Shown: positions 1 to 6,810, counted from the first letter of the stretch. The stretch is 7,067 nucleotides of DNA from an uncultured Pseudomonadota bacterium (GCA_902773285.1 CACYDS010000055.1:1-7067), one strand, 5' to 3'. Numbers and translations: made by a program. Notes: generated from the sequence alone by a model not told the origin.

Positions 1-76
1 CAGTGAGATCATAGTAAAATTCCTCTCTAAAGATCCTATTGCTGAGTTCGACGTTCCAATCTGATTTGCTAGCCAT
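1..76 (-). CDS. N-terminal fragment of an unidentified protein, running off the left edge
   Basis: An open frame starts with ATG at 76-74 on the minus strand and stays open for 25 codons to the window edge. It begins MASKSDWNVELSNRIF and continues with acidic and aromatic residues. A good Shine-Dalgarno sequence, GAGG, lies six bases before the ATG (GAGGAAACCT then ATG), and this is the main reason to believe the start. The gene diverges from recA, and the two share the 77-207 intergenic region. I do not recognise the protein. The visible part is polar, with no signal peptide or membrane segment, so a cytoplasmic product is likely. A chance open frame of this length is possible, but the ribosome site and the divergent layout favour a real gene. 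Confidence 0.6.
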   Translation of the reverse strand, partial: MASKSDWNVELSNRIFREEFYYDLT

Positions 77-148
77 AGGTTTCCTCACTCACCCACAAAC
101 CAACTTTTGTCTCATATGTTATGAACTTATACATATACAATAAAACTA

Positions 149-177
149 TTGAGCATTTGGGCTAAATAAACTAAACT
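149..177 (+). promoter_or_regulatory. Candidate sigma70-type promoter of recA
   Basis: TTGAGC at 149-154 (four of six matches to TTGACA) and TAAACT at 172-177 (four of six to TATAAT) are 17 bases apart. They would start transcription near 184, giving a leader of about 24 nt before the recA ATG at 208. A rival is TTGTCT (107-112) with TACATA (130-135), also 17 apart. Both are matched by eye and neither is strong. Confidence 0.35.
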
Positions 178-183
178 TTAGTT
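169..183. promoter_or_regulatory. Perfect palindrome, possible recA operator
   Basis: AACTAAACTTTAGTT is a perfect inverted repeat: 7-base arms around a central C. It covers the candidate -10 box of recA, where a bound repressor would block RNA polymerase. It does not resemble the alphaproteobacterial SOS box (GTTC-N7-GTTC or GAAC-N7-GAAC), and I found no copy of that box between 77 and 207. The operator role is inference from position and symmetry only. Confidence 0.35.
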
Positions 184-207
184 GGTATCTTGTGTTTGAA
201 GAAATTT

Positions 208-1272
208 ATGAGCATTGATAAAAGCAAAGCGCTTGACGTAGCCTTACAACAAATAGAGCGAGTTTTTGGTAAAGGATCTGTTATGAAACTCGGTCAACGC
301 GAAGTCATAGAGGTTGAATCGATTTCAACAGGTTCAATTGGCCTCGATTTAGCACTTGGAATTGGCGGATTTCCTAAAGGCAGAATTATAGAAGTTTATG
401 GGCCGGAATCGTCTGGAAAAACTACGCTCACTCTTCACGTTATTGCGAATGCTCAAAAAAATGGTGGAACCTGTGCATTTATTGATGCCGAGCATGCTCT
501 TGATCCTGTGTATGCCAGAAAGTTGCATATAGATATCGATAATTTGATAATTTCTCAACCTGATACAGGTGAGCAAGCACTTGAGATTGCTGATACCTTA
601 GTTCGTAGTGGGGCTATCGATGTGTTAGTTGTTGATAGCGTAGCCGCTCTTGTTCCGAAGGCTGAGTTGGAAGGAGATATGGGAGATTCTCATATGGGGC
701 TACAAGCCAGGCTGATGAGCCAAGCATTACGGAAGTTGACAGGCTCGATATCAAAGACGAATTGTATGGTGATATTTATCAACCAGATCCGTCAAAAAAT
801 TGGAATCATGTTTGGAAATCCAGAAACGACAACTGGGGGTAATGCGCTAAAATTTTATGCGTCAGTCAGGCTTGATATAAGACGTACTGGTTCTATTAAA
901 GATAGAGACGAGATGCTTGGAAATCAGACTCGGGTAAAGGTTGTGAAGAATAAATTGGCGCCTCCGTTTAAGGTCGTAGATTTTGACATAATGTATGGAG
1001 AAGGGATTTCTAAAACCGGTGAGCTGATTGACCTGGGAGTGATGGCTGGATTAGTTGAAAAATCAGGCTCTTGGTATTCTTACAAAGACAACAGATTGGG
1101 GCAAGGCAAAGAAGCTGCTAGAACGTTTTTGAAAGAAAATCCGAGTATAGCTGATGAAATTGAACAGGCCATACGCGCAAACGCTGGCCTTGTTGCAGAG
1201 ACCTTAACAGGCGAAAATTTACCGACTGAATTAAAGGAAATTGAGCAAGAGGTTGCAACTGTTGAAGAGTAG
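208..1272 (+). CDS. recA: Recombinase A (RecA)
   Basis: RecA is the ATP-dependent strand-exchange protein of homologous recombination. In organisms with LexA it is also the co-protease that triggers the SOS response. The 354-residue product is close to the usual length of about 350. Visible landmarks, all one residue behind E. coli numbering, are the Walker A motif GPESSGKTT (65-73), the catalytic Glu95 in FIDAEHALD, the Walker B strand ending in Asp143 ([11 protein letters not shown]), and the DNA-binding L2 loop [15 protein letters not shown] (202-216). The C-terminus is acidic, as usual. An in-frame TTG at 190 would add six residues, but the ATG at 208 gives the standard N-terminus ([23 protein letters not shown]), so I chose it. 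Its ribosome site is weak (GAAGAAA). The last 11 bases overlap lpxI. No residue needed for function appears to be missing. Confidence 0.98.
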   Translation: MSIDKSKALDVALQQIERVFGKGSVMKLGQREVIEVESISTGSIGLDLALGIGGFPKGRIIEVYGPESSGKTTLTLHVIANAQKNGGTCAFIDAEHALDPVYARKLHIDIDNLIISQPDTGEQALEIADTLVRSGAIDVLVVDSVAALVPKAELEGDMGDSHMGLQARLMSQALRKLTGSISKTNCMVIFINQIRQKIGIMFGNPETTTGGNALKFYASVRLDIRRTGSIKDRDEMLGNQTRVKVVKNKLAPPFKVVDFDIMYGEGISKTGELIDLGVMAGLVEKSGSWYSYKDNRLGQGKEAARTFLKENPSIADEIEQAIRANAGLVAETLTGENLPTELKEIEQEVATVEE

Positions 1273-2080
1273 CATACAGCGCAAAATTATCGCCGTTATT
1301 GCAGGCTCAGGAGATCTACCGCATAGGATTGTTTCGAAATTGCACGAGCTCCAGGCACAGTTCATTGTAGTTTCGATAGCAGGTTTTGGCTCTCCTGAGT
1401 ACCCACAGTTCGAATTAGGTGAAGTTGGGAGAATTCTGGAGCATATAAAAGCGCGGGGCGTGACGGATGTGGTATTTTGTGGTGCAATCACTAGGCCTAG
1501 TATATTTTCGTTAAAACTAGACGAAGTTGGTAGGAAATGGGTGCGCAAACTCGGCGTAAGGGCTTTTCTAGGTGATGATGCGTTGCTAAAAGGCATTAGA
1601 ATGTTGCTATCGAATGAAGGGCTGAATATACTAAAACCTCAAGAGATATTGACTACTTTGTTAACCCCAGAGGGCGTTCTTACTAATGCGAAACCGAGTG
1701 CCACGGACGTCAAAGACATTGCTCGTGGCATGTTTGTTTTGCAAATGATGGCAAGGGCAGACGTCGGACAGGCTATTGTTGTGCAGGAAGGGGTAGTGCT
1801 TGCAGTTGAGGCTAAAGAGGGTACCGCAGAAATGTTAAAAAGGGTTAGTCAATTGAAATTGACAATAACAAAAGGCGGAGTGATGGTGAAAACTGCAAAA
1901 GTCAATCAAGATGAAGCTATTGATTTTCCGACTATTGGGCCTCAAACTATAAATGAGGCCAATATTGCAAATATTGCGGGTATAGCCCTGGGAGCTAATA
2001 GGACTCAAATAATTGATTTTTCCGAAACAATAAATCTTGCTAATAAAAATGGCCTATTTGTCATAGGCATTGAGTGCTAA
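1262..2080 (+). CDS. lpxI: UDP-2,3-diacylglucosamine pyrophosphatase LpxI (DUF1009 family)
   Basis: LpxI cleaves UDP-2,3-diacylglucosamine to lipid X (2,3-diacylglucosamine 1-phosphate) and UMP in the lipid A pathway. It replaces the unrelated LpxH in alphaproteobacteria and some other Gram-negatives. The 272 residues match the family length. Family-like stretches are [11 protein letters not shown] near the N-terminus (10-20), FLGDDALL (102-109), the segment [20 protein letters not shown] (167-186), and [10 protein letters not shown] (221-230) in the C-terminal domain. The frame is open from TTG 1241. TTG 1262 is preferred because AAGAGG lies nine bases upstream (1247-1252) and the protein then starts just before the conserved first strand, as in Caulobacter LpxI. 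It overlaps recA by 11 bases, which suggests coupled translation. LpxI genes often sit between lpxA and lpxB, so this position after recA is unusual. The family call is firm; the exact start is not. Confidence 0.9.
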   Translation: MKSSIQRKIIAVIAGSGDLPHRIVSKLHELQAQFIVVSIAGFGSPEYPQFELGEVGRILEHIKARGVTDVVFCGAITRPSIFSLKLDEVGRKWVRKLGVRAFLGDDALLKGIRMLLSNEGLNILKPQEILTTLLTPEGVLTNAKPSATDVKDIARGMFVLQMMARADVGQAIVVQEGVVLAVEAKEGTAEMLKRVSQLKLTITKGGVMVKTAKVNQDEAIDFPTIGPQTINEANIANIAGIALGANRTQIIDFSETINLANKNGLFVIGIEC

Positions 2081-2090
2081 ATTACCAAAA

Positions 2091-2119
2091 TTGACAAATA
2101 GATTAATAAAAAATATGTT
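2091..2119 (+). promoter_or_regulatory. Near-consensus promoter at the start of repeat copy 1
   Basis: TTGACA (2091-2096) is a perfect -35 box. After a 17-base spacer comes TATGTT (2114-2119), four of six matches to TATAAT. Transcription would start near 2126, inside the repeat, and could yield a small RNA or a leader of about 250 nt for the SIMPL gene at 2378. In copy 2 the -35 is kept (3088-3093), but the -10 position reads GATGTG, so that copy should be weaker. Confidence 0.45.
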
Positions 2120-2270
2120 AGTTTTGAAGAAGCCGAAATTTTATGGGCGAACAGTGTTGGACGCGAGTGCAGTTGGAAAGCTGGAATTGTGAAAGGTAAC
2201 CCGCTGTATCGATGCAAAGCATAAATAGATGCTAGAGCTCTCGATAGCTTTGTTCTTGCATAGTAGATAG
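2091..2270 (+). repeat. Copy 1 of a diverged direct repeat flanking the SIMPL gene
   Basis: This 180-bp stretch matches 3088-3290 in the same orientation. The first 51 bases align without gaps, with 43 identical by hand count; they include an unbroken 14-base block, AGTTTTGAAGAAGC. The middle is patchy, for example GTGTTG, GGAATTGTGAAAGG against GGATTGTAAAGG, and GATGCAA. The 3' end aligns again, AGAGCTC..ATAGCT.TGTT. A stem AGAGCT/AGCTTT (2234-2251) is present there. The repeat starts 11 bases after the lpxI stop. Its nature is unknown: a small RNA gene, an intergenic repeat family, or the remnant of a duplicated gene are all possible. Confidence 0.7.
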
Positions 2271-2284
2271 TCTTTTTGTAAATT

Positions 2285-2310
2285 TTGTTACTACACGCAT
2301 CACTTATAAA
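2285..2310 (+). promoter_or_regulatory. Weak candidate promoter of the SIMPL gene
   Basis: TATAAA at 2305-2310 is a fair -10 box. The only -35-like match nearby is TTGTTA (2285-2290), 14 bases upstream, which is shorter than usual. It would place the start of transcription just before the two overlapping palindromes at 2329-2352. Confidence 0.2.
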
Positions 2311-2328
2311 TATTTTTCCAAAATGTGA

Positions 2329-2352
2329 AGGATATGATATCCTAATATCATA
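2329..2352. promoter_or_regulatory. Two overlapping palindromes upstream of the SIMPL gene
   Basis: AGGATAT-G-ATATCCT (2329-2343) is a perfect 7-base-arm palindrome. Overlapping it, TATGATAT-CCTA-ATATCATA (2333-2352) is a perfect 8-base-arm inverted repeat with a 4-base loop. They share bases, so in RNA only one can form at a time. A run of seven G follows at once (2353-2359), then the purine-rich ribosome site AAGAGAG (2368-2374) and the ATG at 2378. The position suits either an operator or a leader hairpin that limits translation. The function is inference. Confidence 0.4.
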
Positions 2353-2377
2353 GGGGGGGAGATTTTAAGAGAGAATC

Positions 2378-3091
2378 ATGAATATTCAAAATATGGTTAC
2401 AGGATTGCTTACTGTTGCAGTAATTGGTGGTATTGGGCTAAAAGCACTAAATGTGATGGAGAAAAATAATTCCTATCTAAGCGTTAAGGGGCTTTCGGAT
2501 CGCAATGTAGTGGCGGACTGCGCTATATGGAAAATAACAGTAACTACAGAAGCAAATACCATCAAAGAAGCGCAGGAAAAGATGAATAAAGATATGGAGA
2601 TTGTAACAAAATTTCTAAAAAAGGAAGGTGTAACTGATGCAGAAGTAACAGATACTTATTCTAAAACTCGCGATAAATTTTATTATGGTAGTGACCGCGA
2701 AAATACGCGCACCAAGAGATTTGACCTGAAAGGAAAAATAAAAATAAGGACAAATGATATAAACAAAGTCAGAGCAATAAAATCTAAATTTTCGCAACTG
2801 CAAGAGCAAGGTATCAATATTAACGATGAAGTGAAGTATATATACACAAAGATTGACCAGCTACGTATCGAAATGTTGCAGGAAGCCGCGAAGGATTCAG
2901 AAAATCGAGCAAGAAAAATAGCCGAAACATTAGGGGCAAAAATAACGGGATTACGTAATTTTGCTAGTGGTAAATTTTCGATTTCTGCTGAAGATGCTCC
3001 AACAACATCAGACAATGAATGGCACCAGGAATATTCTTTAAACAAGCGATTACGTGTAGTTGTCACAAGTGCATTTAACTTACGGAATTGA
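2378..3091 (+). CDS. SIMPL/DUF541-domain protein with an N-terminal membrane anchor
   Basis: The 237-residue product starts with a hydrophobic segment (about residues 6-25, MVTGLLTVAVIGGIGLKAL). This is probably an uncleaved signal anchor that places the rest in the periplasm. The body looks like a SIMPL (DUF541, YggE-like) domain: YLSVKGLSDRNVVADCAIW (33-51) is the typical opening strand, followed by a long helix, a charged middle and a C-terminal strand RLRVVVTSAF. SIMPL proteins are widespread and poorly understood; E. coli YggE is linked to oxidative stress, and others to the envelope. No enzyme motif is visible. The ATG is supported by AAGAGAG four bases upstream. The gene is isolated between two direct repeats, and its TGA lies inside the TTGACA that opens copy 2. 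The family call rests on pattern recognition, not a profile search. Confidence 0.8.
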   Translation: MNIQNMVTGLLTVAVIGGIGLKALNVMEKNNSYLSVKGLSDRNVVADCAIWKITVTTEANTIKEAQEKMNKDMEIVTKFLKKEGVTDAEVTDTYSKTRDKFYYGSDRENTRTKRFDLKGKIKIRTNDINKVRAIKSKFSQLQEQGININDEVKYIYTKIDQLRIEMLQEAAKDSENRARKIAETLGAKITGLRNFASGKFSISAEDAPTTSDNEWHQEYSLNKRLRVVVTSAFNLRN

Positions 3092-3290
3092 CAAACAGAT
3101 AAATGCAAAAGATGTGAGTTTTGAAGAAGCTGAGATTTGAGGGGTGCTAGCTGTGTTGAGCACTTGCAAAGTTTGTGGAAAACATGGATTGTAAAGGATA
3201 AATAGCAGTATAGATGCAATAATTTTGACAAGAACCAAGCAGAAACGGACTGGAGAGAGCTCAATAGCTCTGTTTCAGCAGAGAGAATAG
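3088..3290 (+). repeat. Copy 2 of the diverged direct repeat, downstream of the SIMPL gene
   Basis: This 203-bp stretch is the partner of 2091-2270, starting 997 bases later and already inside the stop codon of the SIMPL gene. It is longer because of insertions in the middle (about 3219-3252). The end keeps the stem AGAGCT-CAAT-AGCTCT (3256-3271), six perfect pairs with a 4-base loop, followed by GTTTC. The matching stem in copy 1 has one G-C pair changed to G-T, which preserves pairing. No protein of useful length is encoded on the plus strand. Confidence 0.7.
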
Positions 3291-3383
3291 AACCTTTGGA
3301 TTTATCATTTACTAATCTCCGCACGTGTTGCCTTGCAAGAAAAAATGTATGCTTTTGTGTTGTGTCAATATATGACGCACTAT

Positions 3384-3406
3384 ATCAATAAGACAATTGA
3401 TTTTTT
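3384..3406 (+). terminator. Weak candidate terminator after the SIMPL gene and repeat copy 2
   Basis: ATCAAT (3384-3389), loop AAGACA and ATTGAT (3396-3401) form a 6-bp stem that runs into TTTTTT (3401-3406). The stem has a single G-C pair, so it would be weak. Just upstream, TGTGTCA/TGACGCA (3361-3367 with 3373-3379, one G-T pair) is a stronger stem without a T run; it could serve either convergent gene. The rest of the 3291-3462 spacer shows no gene. Confidence 0.3.
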
Positions 3407-3462
3407 GTGAGAGTCGCGTTACTACTGCGAAGCGCTTAAGAATATCCTACACTAGTAAAATC

Positions 3463-5322
3463 CTATAAATACAATGACGAGCAGTCGTAGCATTTGCTTG
3501 ATGAAAATTTTTTTTGATAAGTAAACAATGAACGAAGAACATGCTTGACGTATAGCCTAGTTTCTTTAATGGGAATTAGCTCCACTATATCCAGTTGGGC
3601 AAGATTTTTTAGATTGCGAATGCTTTTTAGATATTTTGCGACATTTCCTTCGCCGCAGTTATAAGCGGCTGTCGTATAAATCAAATTTCCGGAATATTTC
3701 TTTAAAAGTCTATTTAGAATGGATGAGCCTAAAGTTATATTTTTTCGCTTATTAAATAGCGATGTGCCAGTATAAAACTTAATGCGTTTGGCTTCGTATC
3801 GCGCTGTTGCTGGCATTATTTGCATGAGGCCGATTGCGCCTACTCTGCTTTTTGCATGGACATTAAAATTGCTTTCGCGCTGTATTATTGAATGTACATA
3901 GCTCAAAAAACAAGATTCATTGTTGATTTTTTTGATATATTTTATATCGGAAGGCTTCAAAATTTTATATGCTTTTTCGTTAGGGAAATAATGTTGTCGC
4001 TTCGAACTTTCAGAAATCAAAATATCAATTTCATCCTGAGCTACAGCAATATCCATAAGCAACATTTCTTCGCTGGGATCTTCAATCTCATGTATGAGTT
4101 GCTGATAAAAATATTTCCGCATTTCTTTGTCCTGAACTTGAAGTAAAACTTGGACTAACTCGCGGTTATAAAATGTGAAAAATATTTCTGATGGATACGT
4201 CTGTTCACGAATAAATTCTTCAGATGCTGTCTCATTCGCGGTTTGCCCCATAAGTTCACGTAGTTGTTTTTCTGCTAAGTATCCATAAAAAGTAGAAAAA
4301 TATTTACTGGCTTTTTTGCACCAATTTATAGCAGGGATGATATCATTTTGTTTCTTATAAACTGCCGCTAGCCAGAATGCATTTTTGCTTATTCTAATCG
4401 AATTAAGGGAATTGTCGTACGCCTTTTTAAAATGGTTTTGGGCGTTTTTGAAATTGTTCAAAAATCGAAATGCAATATAACCAAGTAACCATTCTGCTCT
4501 TGCAACATTTTCATCTGGCTTTTTGGTGGGTAATTTATACATGCTCATAACCTTATATGCTAGTTTTGGGTTTCCACTCCGAAGCACATTGAATGCGACA
4601 TGACGACGCTGATTGAAAAAGTATGTTGCATATTTTTCTTCATCCTTGTTTGATAGCGTTAAAATTTCTGCAGCTTGAGTATCTTGTTTCCTGTCAATTA
4701 AATTCTGAATGATACTATATTTTCTATTAATATCTTCGAGTTCCTTTCTTGAATATCCGCCAGTACGCTTCACCACGTGTTTTTCTAGAAAACCAGATAT
4801 AAAATCTGATATTTCATCGATAACTATATTTTTTAAAGTATCAAGCTGTTCCACTTTCATAGTTTTGATCAATTGCTTTGTTTTTTTTGCGTCTTCAATA
4901 GGAGTAACGTAATTTGCAAATTCCGTCTTGTATTTATTCATAAATTCGGGAGACAGGTCTTGGAATACCCAGGTTTGTTTTATATAGGTTTGCGCATACG
5001 CTGGTTGCTCGTCTAAGAGACAATTTATATACAATTCAAGACCTTCCTTGGTTTTGGGGACATATCTCTTGAACCATTTTAACACCATATTCTTCGAAAC
5101 TTTTCCTGGCGCATATTTCTCCGCAATTCGCACGCTTTCTTCGAACAATGGCCAATGCGGATTGTTATAAAAAAATAAGAATACATTTCTAGCATTCGTA
5201 GGATCTTCAATCGCAATCCTCCATTTCGCATACTTTGCGACAATTTTGGAGTCCGTCTCTCTGGAACATAGGCAACCCAGCTCCATTGTGACGATTATGA
5301 AAAATGCAAAAAAAATCTTCAA
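3463..5322 (-). CDS. Slt-type lytic murein transglycosylase
   Basis: Lytic transglycosylases cut the MurNAc-GlcNAc bond of peptidoglycan, forming 1,6-anhydroMurNAc ends, during wall growth and recycling in the periplasm. The 619 residues have the layout of soluble Slt70: a signal peptide, a long all-helical region (about 30-440), and a C-terminal catalytic domain (about 468-605). In the latter I see the catalytic Glu483 in IIQRESNF, the motif GLMQIMPATA (498-507), TTAAYNCGEGNVAKYL (550-565; the usual form is AAYNAGPGNV) and PIKETRLYVKHVL (584-596). The TTG at 5322 is taken as the start because it supplies the hydrophobic leader KIFFAFFIIVT. The only upstream stop is 15 bases away, and the ATG at 5286 would remove that leader. 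No clear ribosome site is seen. The leader ends LGCLCS, so a lipoprotein is conceivable, though the Glu at -3 is atypical. It follows rho by 92 bases on the same strand and converges with the SIMPL gene. Confidence 0.9.
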   Translation of the reverse strand: MKIFFAFFIIVTMELGCLCSRETDSKIVAKYAKWRIAIEDPTNARNVFLFFYNNPHWPLFEESVRIAEKYAPGKVSKNMVLKWFKRYVPKTKEGLELYINCLLDEQPAYAQTYIKQTWVFQDLSPEFMNKYKTEFANYVTPIEDAKKTKQLIKTMKVEQLDTLKNIVIDEISDFISGFLEKHVVKRTGGYSRKELEDINRKYSIIQNLIDRKQDTQAAEILTLSNKDEEKYATYFFNQRRHVAFNVLRSGNPKLAYKVMSMYKLPTKKPDENVARAEWLLGYIAFRFLNNFKNAQNHFKKAYDNSLNSIRISKNAFWLAAVYKKQNDIIPAINWCKKASKYFSTFYGYLAEKQLRELMGQTANETASEEFIREQTYPSEIFFTFYNRELVQVLLQVQDKEMRKYFYQQLIHEIEDPSEEMLLMDIAVAQDEIDILISESSKRQHYFPNEKAYKILKPSDIKYIKKINNESCFLSYVHSIIQRESNFNVHAKSRVGAIGLMQIMPATARYEAKRIKFYTGTSLFNKRKNITLGSSILNRLLKKYSGNLIYTTAAYNCGEGNVAKYLKSIRNLKNLAQLDIVELIPIKETRLYVKHVLRSLFTYQKKFSSSKCYDCSSLYL

Positions 5323-5414
5323 TCTAAATATGCGTTACAACATACGATCTCATTTTCAGTTTTGCACGCACATTCTAATATTTGCAACAATCTTTATTGT
5401 TTTTCTGCGATCGA

Positions 5415-6677
5415 CTATGAGTTCATCGTTTCGAAAAAATCGTCATTTGTTTTACTATATTTGAGTTTCTCAAGCAGGAACTCCATAGCTTCGATTGTGC
5501 CCATTGGATTGAGTATCCGACGCAGGATCCACATCTTAGACATTTTGCTCTTATCCTTCACAAGCAATTCTTCCTTACGCGTCCCAGATCTATTAACGTC
5601 TATTGCAGGAAAAACACGCTTATCTGACAACTTACGGTCTAATACGATTTCAGAATTCCCTGTCCCCTTAAATTCTTCGAATATTACATCATCCATTCTT
5701 GATCCAGTCTCGACAAGCGCTGTTGCTATGATTGTTAAAGATCCTCCTTCCTCGATGTTTCTAGCTGCTCCGAAAAATCTTTTCGGCTTCTGAAGCGCGT
5801 TAGAGTCGACGCCTCCGGTGAGGATTTTTCCTGACGTCGGAACAACTGTATTATAGGCACGCGCTAGTCTAGTTATTGAATCAAGAAGAATTACCACGTC
5901 TCTTTTATGCTCAACAAGACGTTTTGCCTTTTCTACAACCATTTCGGTCACTTTCACATGACGTGATGCCGGTTCATCAAATGTGGAGCTTATAACTTCA
6001 CCATGAACCGAGCGTTGCATATCAGTCACTTCTTCAGGTCGCTCGTCTATCAGAAGCACTATCAGGTAAACATCCTTAAACTTTTCCGTAATAGATTTTG
6101 CGATTGTTTGTAACATTACTGTTTTTCCAGTGCGAGGGGGAGCAACTATAAGTGCACGTTGTCCTTTTCCAATCGGGGCAACGAGATCTATAACTCGTTG
6201 TGTAAAATTGTTATCCTTACCTGGATGTGCAAGTTCAAGATTTAGCATCTCCTCGGGGTAGAGAGGAGTCAAATTTTCAAATGTCGTGCGTTTCTTAATA
6301 TTTTCCGCATCTTCAAAATTTACTTTTTGTATATCTAAAACCGAGGAATATCTTTCCCCGTCTTTGGGGGCTCTAATTTGACATTCAACTGTATCTCCAG
6401 TTTTTAATCCAAGTTTTTTGATAAATGATGGGGCTACATATACGTCGTCAGAGCCAGGTAGATAATTCGATTCAGCAGATCTCAAATACCCAAATCCATC
6501 CTGAAGCACCTCAAGTATTCCGGTACTGAAGATTGGAATATCTGCTTCGGAGATTTTTTTCATTATCGAGAACACTAATTCCTGTTTTACCATTAGATGC
6601 GGATTTTCAACGTTATGTTCAGCTGCACATTCTAGCAAACTAGCTAAAGACTTAGACTTTAATTCTTGAAGATTCAT
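5415..6677 (-). CDS. rho: Transcription termination factor Rho
   Basis: Rho is the hexameric RNA-dependent ATPase helicase that ends transcription of untranslated RNA. The 420 residues match E. coli (419). In order: an N-terminal helical domain opening [16 protein letters not shown]; the cold-shock-like RNA-binding domain with GFGYLR (61-66) and DDVYVAP (77-83); the Walker A motif APPRTGKT (179-186), with Arg-Thr where E. coli has Lys-Ala; catalytic Glu212 in LIDERPEEV; Walker B ending in Asp266 ([10 protein letters not shown]); the Q-loop region around KRFFGAARN (299-307); the R-loop KGTGNSE (337-343); and the arginine finger Arg367 in [11 protein letters not shown]. There is no long insertion of the kind found in actinobacterial or some other Rho proteins. 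The ATG has AGGAA upstream in the sequence TAGGAATAAAAAGCT. A leader with two hairpins precedes it. The transglycosylase gene follows 92 bases downstream and may be co-transcribed. Confidence 0.98.
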   Translation of the reverse strand: MNLQELKSKSLASLLECAAEHNVENPHLMVKQELVFSIMKKISEADIPIFSTGILEVLQDGFGYLRSAESNYLPGSDDVYVAPSFIKKLGLKTGDTVECQIRAPKDGERYSSVLDIQKVNFEDAENIKKRTTFENLTPLYPEEMLNLELAHPGKDNNFTQRVIDLVAPIGKGQRALIVAPPRTGKTVMLQTIAKSITEKFKDVYLIVLLIDERPEEVTDMQRSVHGEVISSTFDEPASRHVKVTEMVVEKAKRLVEHKRDVVILLDSITRLARAYNTVVPTSGKILTGGVDSNALQKPKRFFGAARNIEEGGSLTIIATALVETGSRMDDVIFEEFKGTGNSEIVLDRKLSDKRVFPAIDVNRSGTRKEELLVKDKSKMSKMWILRRILNPMGTIEAMEFLLEKLKYSKTNDDFFETMNS

Positions 6678-6697
6678 AGCTTTTTATTCCTATTTAT

Positions 6698-6718
6698 AAA
6701 AACAGACACTGCGCGTCC
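6698..6718 (-). terminator. Attenuator-like hairpin with T run in the rho leader
   Basis: Read on the minus strand, GGACGC, loop GCA and GTGTCT form a 6-bp stem with two G-T pairs, followed by GTTTTT. It ends 20 bases before the rho ATG and just upstream of its ribosome site, the position expected of an attenuator. E. coli rho is known to be autoregulated through termination in its leader, so the placement makes sense. The stem is short and the call is inference. Confidence 0.35.
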
Positions 6719-6743
6719 TACAACGGTATTTCTAACTTTTTCT

Positions 6744-6770
6744 CAGAAAAATGCTTTTTATCGCATTCTG
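6744..6770 (-). promoter_or_regulatory. Second hairpin in the rho leader
   Basis: On the minus strand CAGAATGC, an 8-base loop, then GCATT-TTT-CTG forms a stem with a 3-base bulge: AATGC/GCATT inside CAG/CTG. It lies between the candidate promoter and the attenuator-like hairpin. The T run within its 3' arm gives it a partly terminator-like look. The function is unknown. Confidence 0.25.
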
Positions 6771-6782
6771 CAACATAAAACT

Positions 6783-6810
6783 AATATACCTTGTTTTTGC
6801 CAAAAGTAAA
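6783..6810 (-). promoter_or_regulatory. Candidate sigma70-type promoter of rho
   Basis: On the minus strand TTTACT (6810-6805) and TATATT (6788-6783, five of six to consensus) are 16 bases apart. Transcription would start near 6776, giving a leader of about 100 nt that contains both hairpins. A leader of this size fits the autoregulation idea. Confidence 0.35.

Noticed and set aside
46..56. GTTC-GAC-GTTC as an SOS box
   Set aside because: The half-sites are 3 bases apart rather than 7, and they lie inside the coding part of the divergent gene.
190..207. TTG at 190 as the recA start
   Set aside because: The ATG at 208 gives the N-terminus seen throughout the RecA family, and the six extra residues have no counterpart.
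1231..1596. A 121-codon minus-strand frame over the start of lpxI
   Set aside because: Shadow of lpxI; no ribosome site and no recognisable protein.
2111..2190. Short plus-strand frame starting MLVLKKPKFYGRT inside repeat copy 1
   Set aside because: It is not kept in copy 2 and has no ribosome site, and its ATG overlaps the candidate -10 box.
2091..3290. Repeat pair as integron attC sites around a gene cassette
   Set aside because: The paired core sites (RYYYAAC and GTTRRRY) were not found, and the two copies do not form the expected long imperfect palindrome.
2683..3324. A 213-codon minus-strand frame over the SIMPL gene and repeat copy 2
   Set aside because: It is antisense to a well-supported gene, its translation is rich in Ser, Leu and Phe without a recognisable domain, and the plus-strand product fits a family.
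5386..5404. AACAAT-CTTT-ATTGTT followed by TTT as a plus-strand terminator between rho and the transglycosylase
   Set aside because: No plus-strand gene precedes it; the stem is AT-rich, and on the minus strand it lacks a T run.
5246..5793. Plus-strand frames over the start of the transglycosylase and the end of rho
   Set aside because: They are antisense to two firmly identified genes and have low-complexity, Ser- and Ile-rich translations.
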